Source of the DNA: Clostridia bacterium
Lineage (GTDB): Bacteria; Bacillota; Clostridia; Peptostreptococcales; Anaerovoracaceae
DNA length: 18,155 nucleotides
Direction: 5' to 3'
NCBI GenBank assembly: GCA_024403215.1
Contig: JAKSSJ010000013.1
Location: forward strand, 1-18,155
Positions 15,190-18,155 of the stretch are shown in pieces; positions within the stretch are counted from its first letter, which is position 1; every line of letters begins with the position of its first letter. Below the pieces are notes generated by a model, which had not been told where the DNA came from, ran no database searches, and worked only from the letters and a program-made list of their open reading frames with translations. Both the position numbers and the translations under genes were made by a program.

Positions 15190-17334
15190 TTAGCATTGCT
15201 TCATTGAAAGTGAGATTCTTTCTTTTTCTACGTCAACATCAAGCACTAAGACATCTACTATGTCTCCAACAGAAACGACTTCTGAAGGATGCTTGATGTA
15301 TTTATTTGCAATTTGTGAGATGTGCACTAGTCCATCGTGATGTACTCCAATGTCCACAAATACGCCAAAGTCTATTACATTTCTAACTGTTCCTTTAAGC
15401 TTCATGCCTTGCTTTAAGTCTTTGATGTCTAGAACATCTTTTCTTAAAACAACTGGAGGCAAATCTTCTCTTGGGTCTCTGCCTGGCTTTGCGAGTTCTG
15501 AAGCAATATCGAGCATTGTTGGAATTCCGACATTGCATTCCTTGGCCAGTTTTTCTTTGCCAAGCTTTTCGATTCTATCTAAGATACCATCAAGAGCTCT
15601 ATTTTTTACATCATCCATAGTGTATCCGCAAAGCGAGAGAAGCTTTTCTGCTGCCTCGTAGCTTTCTGGATGCACAGCTGTGTTATCTAAAACATTCTTA
15701 CTTTCTGGTACACGCAAAAATCCTGCGCATTGTTCAAAGGCCTTTGGACCAAGCTTTGGAACCTTGGTGATTGCTTTTCTTGTTTTGAATGGGCCGTTTT
15801 CTTCTCTATACTTTACGATATTTTTAGAAGTTGTTGCGTTAAGGCCAGCAACTCTTAAAAGAAGTGAAGGACTTGCTGTATTTACATCAACGCCAACTGC
15901 GTTAACGCAGTCCTCAACAACACCTGTCAGAGTTTCTTCAAGCTGTGTTTGTGGCATATCGTGTTGGTACTGGCCAACGCCAATTGCCATAGGTTCTATC
16001 TTTACTAGTTCGGCTAGAGGATCTTGAAGTCTTCTTGCAATGGAAACAGCAGATCTTAAGTTAACATCATATTCTGGGAATTCTTCTGCTGCGAGCTTTG
16101 ATGCGGAGTAAACAGAAGCACCTGCCTCATTTACTATTGCGTAAGATTGCTTGCCACCAATTCTTGAAAGCATATCTGCTGCCATGCTCTCTGTTTCTCT
16201 TGAAGCTGTTCCATTTCCAATTGCGAGATGTTCAACATTATGTTTTTTAATTAGTAGTGAAAGATGTTTAATGGCATCTTCTCTTTTTGCATCTGAAAAG
16301 GTTGGATAAACAACAGTTGTATCTAAAACCTTTCCGGTGCCGTCTATAACCGCAACTTTGCATCCATGTGAGTAACCAGGATCTAATCCCATAGTTACTT
16401 TTCCTTTTACAGGTGGTTGCATTAATAGCGGCTTTAGGTTTAATGCAAAATTATGAATTGCACCATCACAAGCAACGTCTGTTAAATCAGAGCGCACTTC
16501 TCTTTCGAGTGATGGCCAGATGAGTCTATCATAAGAATCATTGCTTGCTGCTTCTAAATATGATTTAGAAGGAGAGTCTTTTTTAACAAGTGCATCAAGC
16601 AAAAGTTTTTTTGCTTCATCATGGTTTATTTCAACCTCAACCTTTAAGAAGCCTTCCTTTTCTCCTCTGTTTATTGCAAGTGTTTGATGTCCTTGCATTT
16701 TAGAAAGCGCTTGATTGAATTCGTAATACATTCTATAAACAGAATCTTCTTCTTTTGCTGCACGTGAAATTATCACTGCATGATCTTTAATATATTCTCT
16801 AAGAAGCTTTCTGTTCTCTGCATCATCAGAAATCATTTCTGCAATGATGTCCATTGCACCAGCAAGTGCATCATCAATATTTGCAACACCTTTTTCTTCA
16901 TCAACAAATTGTTCTGCAAATTTTTTAGGATCATCTTTTGTTTGCATAACAAGCATGCTTGCAAGAGGTTCGAGTCCTTTCTCTTTTGCAATGGTTGCAC
17001 GTGTTCTTCTTTTTTGTTTGTATGGTCTATATAAATCTTCAAGAACAGAAAGAGTAGTTGCTTCATCAATTTGTTTTGCAAGTTCTTCTGTTAATTTTCC
17101 TTGCTCTTCAATTGATGATTTAATTGTGTTTCTTCTTTCGTCTAAGTTTCTTAAATAGTTTAATCTTTCTTCTAGCTTTCTTAATTTTGTATCATCCATG
17201 CTTCCGTGCAGTTCTTTTCTGTAACGAGCGATGAACGGAATTGTGTCTCCGTTATCTAGCATTTCAATTACATTATTAATGTAGCTTTCATTTGTGTTGA
17301 GTTCACGAGATAGTATTTGGGAAATTGTTTCCAT
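15190..17334 (-). CDS. tex: RNA-binding transcriptional accessory protein Tex
   Basis: This 714-residue cytoplasmic protein is the bacterial relative of the eukaryotic elongation factor Spt6 and binds nucleic acid during transcription. Domains in order are a helical N-terminal Tex region (1-300), a YqgF/RNase H-like domain starting at MGLDPGYSHGCKVAVID (315-331), helix-hairpin-helix repeats (about 484-545, including VNTASPSLLLRVAGL and ITKVPKLGPKAFEQ), a linker, and an S1 RNA-binding domain (641-712, with GTVRNVIDFGVFVDIGV and HDGLVHIS). Length and order are normal for the family. AAAGGAAA stands about 9 nt before the ATG. It is monocistronic, with its own promoter and terminator, and divergent from the HU gene. 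Confidence 0.97.
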   Translation of the reverse strand: METISQILSRELNTNESYINNVIEMLDNGDTIPFIARYRKELHGSMDDTKLRKLEERLNYLRNLDERRNTIKSSIEEQGKLTEELAKQIDEATTLSVLEDLYRPYKQKRRTRATIAKEKGLEPLASMLVMQTKDDPKKFAEQFVDEEKGVANIDDALAGAMDIIAEMISDDAENRKLLREYIKDHAVIISRAAKEEDSVYRMYYEFNQALSKMQGHQTLAINRGEKEGFLKVEVEINHDEAKKLLLDALVKKDSPSKSYLEAASNDSYDRLIWPSLEREVRSDLTDVACDGAIHNFALNLKPLLMQPPVKGKVTMGLDPGYSHGCKVAVIDGTGKVLDTTVVYPTFSDAKREDAIKHLSLLIKKHNVEHLAIGNGTASRETESMAADMLSRIGGKQSYAIVNEAGASVYSASKLAAEEFPEYDVNLRSAVSIARRLQDPLAELVKIEPMAIGVGQYQHDMPQTQLEETLTGVVEDCVNAVGVDVNTASPSLLLRVAGLNATTSKNIVKYREENGPFKTRKAITKVPKLGPKAFEQCAGFLRVPESKNVLDNTAVHPESYEAAEKLLSLCGYTMDDVKNRALDGILDRIEKLGKEKLAKECNVGIPTMLDIASELAKPGRDPREDLPPVVLRKDVLDIKDLKQGMKLKGTVRNVIDFGVFVDIGVHHDGLVHISQIANKYIKHPSEVVSVGDIVDVLVLDVDVEKERISLSMKQC

Positions 17335-17367
17335 ATTTTGGTTTTCCTTTCGATAAAAGTCCTACTA

Positions 17368-17396
17368 ATTATACCAACCAAAAGCCATATTTTCCA
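17368..17396 (-). promoter_or_regulatory. Promoter of tex
   Basis: On the minus strand TGGAAA (17396-17391) lies 17 nt before TATAAT (17373-17368), which is preceded by TGG and so also fits an extended -10 element. The transcript would start near 17361, about 27 nt before the tex ATG. Confidence 0.7.
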
Positions 17397-17438
17397 CCCA
17401 ACAATTTCATAAAAAATATACAAAAAACGCAAAAACAC

Positions 17439-17467
17439 TTGATTATTACTGGGTTTTTTGGCATAAT
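17439..17467 (+). promoter_or_regulatory. Candidate promoter of the HU gene
   Basis: TTGATT (17439-17444) is 17 nt before CATAAT (17462-17467), giving a leader of about 54 nt. A competing pair, TTGGCA (17458-17463) with TATAGT (17483-17488), has a long 19-nt spacer. The strong ribosome binding site AAAGGAG (17515-17521) lies 6 nt before the ATG. Confidence 0.5.
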
Positions 17468-17527
17468 ACATATAGTATTTTTTATAGTCTAGTAAACAAT
17501 ATATTGTGTTTATAAAAGGAGATTATT

Positions 17528-17812
17528 ATGAACAGACAAGAATTAGTAGAAGCTCTCGTAAAGGAAACTGGCGCTTCCAAGAAGGACACAGAAGCTTTCC
17601 TCAAGGCTTTCATCGAAACAGTTGAAACACAGGTTAAGAAGGGAAACAAGGTTCAGCTTGTTGGCTTCGGAACATTCGAACAGAGAAAGAGAGCTGCTAG
17701 AAAGGGTAAGAACCCACTTACAGGCGAAACAATTAAGATCGCTGCAGCTAAGGTTCCAGCATTCAAGGCTGGCGCACAGTTCAAAGAACTCGTAAACGGA
17801 AAGAAGAAATAA
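17528..17812 (+). CDS. hup: DNA-binding protein HU
   Basis: This 94-residue histone-like nucleoid protein bends and wraps DNA as a dimer. The HU signature GFGTFEQRKRAARKGKNP (residues 46-63) is present, with the intercalating proline in the arm (P63), followed by TGETIKI and the VPAFKAG strand; the C-terminal KKK tail is short. The length is normal for HU. Codon use is more biased than in neighbouring genes (many CTT, AAG, GCT and GAA codons), fitting high expression, as does the near-perfect ribosome binding site. It is monocistronic and closed by a strong terminator, and its promoter region is shared back-to-back with tex. Confidence 0.97.
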   Translation: MNRQELVEALVKETGASKKDTEAFLKAFIETVETQVKKGNKVQLVGFGTFEQRKRAARKGKNPLTGETIKIAAAKVPAFKAGAQFKELVNGKKK

Positions 17813-17836
17813 TCTTAATTTCTAAATACGAAACGC

Positions 17837-17869
17837 AAAAGACTCGGGATTTACATCCCGGGTCTTTTT
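17837..17869 (+). terminator. Terminator of the HU gene
   Basis: AAAAGACTCGGGAT (17837-17850) pairs with ATCCCGGGTCTTTT (17855-17868) through one T-G wobble and a TTAC loop, with the T-run forming the end of the stem and tail. Confidence 0.93.
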
Positions 17870-17871
17870 AT

Positions 17872-17900
17872 TTGACAAAGAAGTTTCAAAGTGCTATCAT
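17872..17900 (+). promoter_or_regulatory. Strong promoter of the Met-rich leader / lipoprotein unit
   Basis: TTGACA (17872-17877) matches consensus exactly and stands 17 nt before TATCAT (17895-17900). The predicted start of transcription is near 17907. The spacer contains TTTCAAAGTGC (17884-17894), an 11-mer also found in the Fic operator. Confidence 0.8.
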
Positions 17901-17930
17901 TAGTGAAAACTTTTGAAAGGAAAAAAGATT

Positions 17931-18017
17931 TTGAAGAATTTCGGACTTAGAAACATGATGATGGCTATGATGATGCGCATGATGAATGCGCCTTGTTCTG
18001 ATGCCAAATCTAAGTAG
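17931..18017 (+). CDS. 28-residue methionine-rich leader peptide
   Basis: This short gene begins with TTG, 10 nt after the ribosome binding site GAAAGG (17915-17920), and ends at TAG (18015-18017). The peptide starts MKNFGLRN; its middle (residues 9-18) is MMMAMMMRMM, and the tail is NAPCSDAKSK. Eight of ten central residues are Met, encoded by ATG codons at 17955-17963, 17967-17975 and 17979-17984. I do not recognise a family. A start at one of the internal ATGs would lack a ribosome binding site, so the TTG start is preferred. The position between a strong promoter and a terminator that abuts the next gene's ribosome binding site points to a leader peptide for attenuation. Alternatives are a small metal-binding (Met/Cys) or membrane-active peptide. 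Confidence 0.65.
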   Translation: MKNFGLRNMMMAMMMRMMNAPCSDAKSK

Positions 18018-18035
18018 TGTTCGTTTTAACTATTT

Positions 18036-18070
18036 ACCGGAAGGCATCAAGCCTTCCGGTTTTATTTTTT
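18036..18070 (+). terminator. Terminator or attenuator before the downstream lipoprotein gene
   Basis: ACCGGAAGGC (18036-18045) and GCCTTCCGGT (18051-18060) form a perfect 10-bp stem with loop ATCAA, followed by TTTATTTTTT. TGATGCC (17999-18005), near the end of the leader peptide gene, is complementary to GGCATCA (18043-18049), which spans the base of the 5' arm and the loop; pairing there would disrupt the terminator. Confidence 0.85.
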
Positions 18071-18084
18071 AGGAGGATTAAAAA

Positions 18085-18155
18085 ATGAAGAAATTATTAT
18101 GTGATGCGCTCGCACTCGTATTAGCATTTAGCTTTGCAGCATGCGGAGAAAAGAA
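18085..18155 (+). CDS. Lipoprotein, N-terminus only (runs off the window)
   Basis: The visible 23 codons encode a lipoprotein signal peptide: basic MKK, hydrophobic LALVLAFSFA, and a Lipobox ending in AAC with the lipidated Cys at 20, then GEK. It resembles the N-termini of solute-binding proteins and other surface lipoproteins but cannot be assigned. It differs from the signal peptide shared by the two transglutaminase-like lipoproteins. AGGAGG (18071-18076) lies 8 nt before the ATG and directly abuts the T-run of the preceding terminator, so transcription very likely depends on readthrough from the promoter at 17872. Confidence 0.85.
   Translation, partial: MKKLLCDALALVLAFSFAACGEK

Noticed and set aside
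17268..17471. A 67-codon minus-strand frame overlapping the tex start
   Set aside because: It spans the tex promoter and start in another frame, has no ribosome binding site and an unnatural composition; the tex start with AAAGGAAA explains the region.
17870..18084. SAM riboswitch or Met T-box before the right-end lipoprotein gene
   Set aside because: The leader is only about 160 nt, is largely a reading frame, and shows neither a T-box sequence nor the multi-helix SAM core.

Overview
The window looks like chromosomal DNA of a low-G+C anaerobic Firmicute, most likely a member of the Clostridia. The reasons are the AT-rich sequence, strong AGGAGG-type ribosome binding sites, short intergenic gaps with U-tailed hairpin terminators, Lipobox lipoproteins and the gene mix (Tex, HU, a GPH-type symporter, an ECF S component, a TSCPD protein). 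No genus can be assigned from sequence alone. There is no rRNA, tRNA, CRISPR array, insertion sequence or phage structural gene, and no gene-free stretch longer than about 235 bases.

Layout. Bases 1-737 hold livF, the last gene of a branched-chain amino acid ABC transporter operon, closed by a strong terminator. Bases 972-5788 hold a forward cluster of three: a 1080-residue coiled-coil protein of unknown function, a 168-residue acidic YbjN-like (chaperone-fold-like) protein, and a threonine-aldolase-family PLP enzyme. It runs convergently into a membrane-anchored M20 metallopeptidase (5794-7239, minus). Divergent from that are a GPH-family cation symporter and a translationally coupled transglutaminase-like lipoprotein (7325-10182), followed by a 36-codon remnant of the ribosome-assembly gene yhbY whose middle is missing. 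A bidirectional terminator separates this from a five-gene minus-strand operon (15070 down to 10352): a Fic protein with a C-terminal winged helix, a second transglutaminase-like lipoprotein, an ECF transporter S component, a TSCPD-domain protein and an arylamine N-acetyltransferase. Next come tex (minus) and, divergently, the HU gene (plus). The window ends in a small unit at 17872-18155: a consensus promoter, a 28-codon methionine-rich leader peptide, a terminator, and directly behind it the start of another lipoprotein gene.

Most notable points. (1) The right end has the architecture of a leader-peptide transcription attenuator, with eight internal Met codons as candidate control codons and a 7-nt segment able to compete with the terminator stem. 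(2) The Fic operon promoter carries four copies of AAAGTGCAAT, two of them forming a perfect 18-bp palindrome; the wHTH-bearing Fic protein is the obvious candidate binder. (3) The two lipoprotein genes share a 121-nt block over their signal peptides that is 119/121 identical in inverted orientation and then diverges abruptly, which points to gene conversion or recent duplication. (4) The coiled-coil protein with its small YbjN-like partner resembles an effector/chaperone pair, but this is only a hypothesis.
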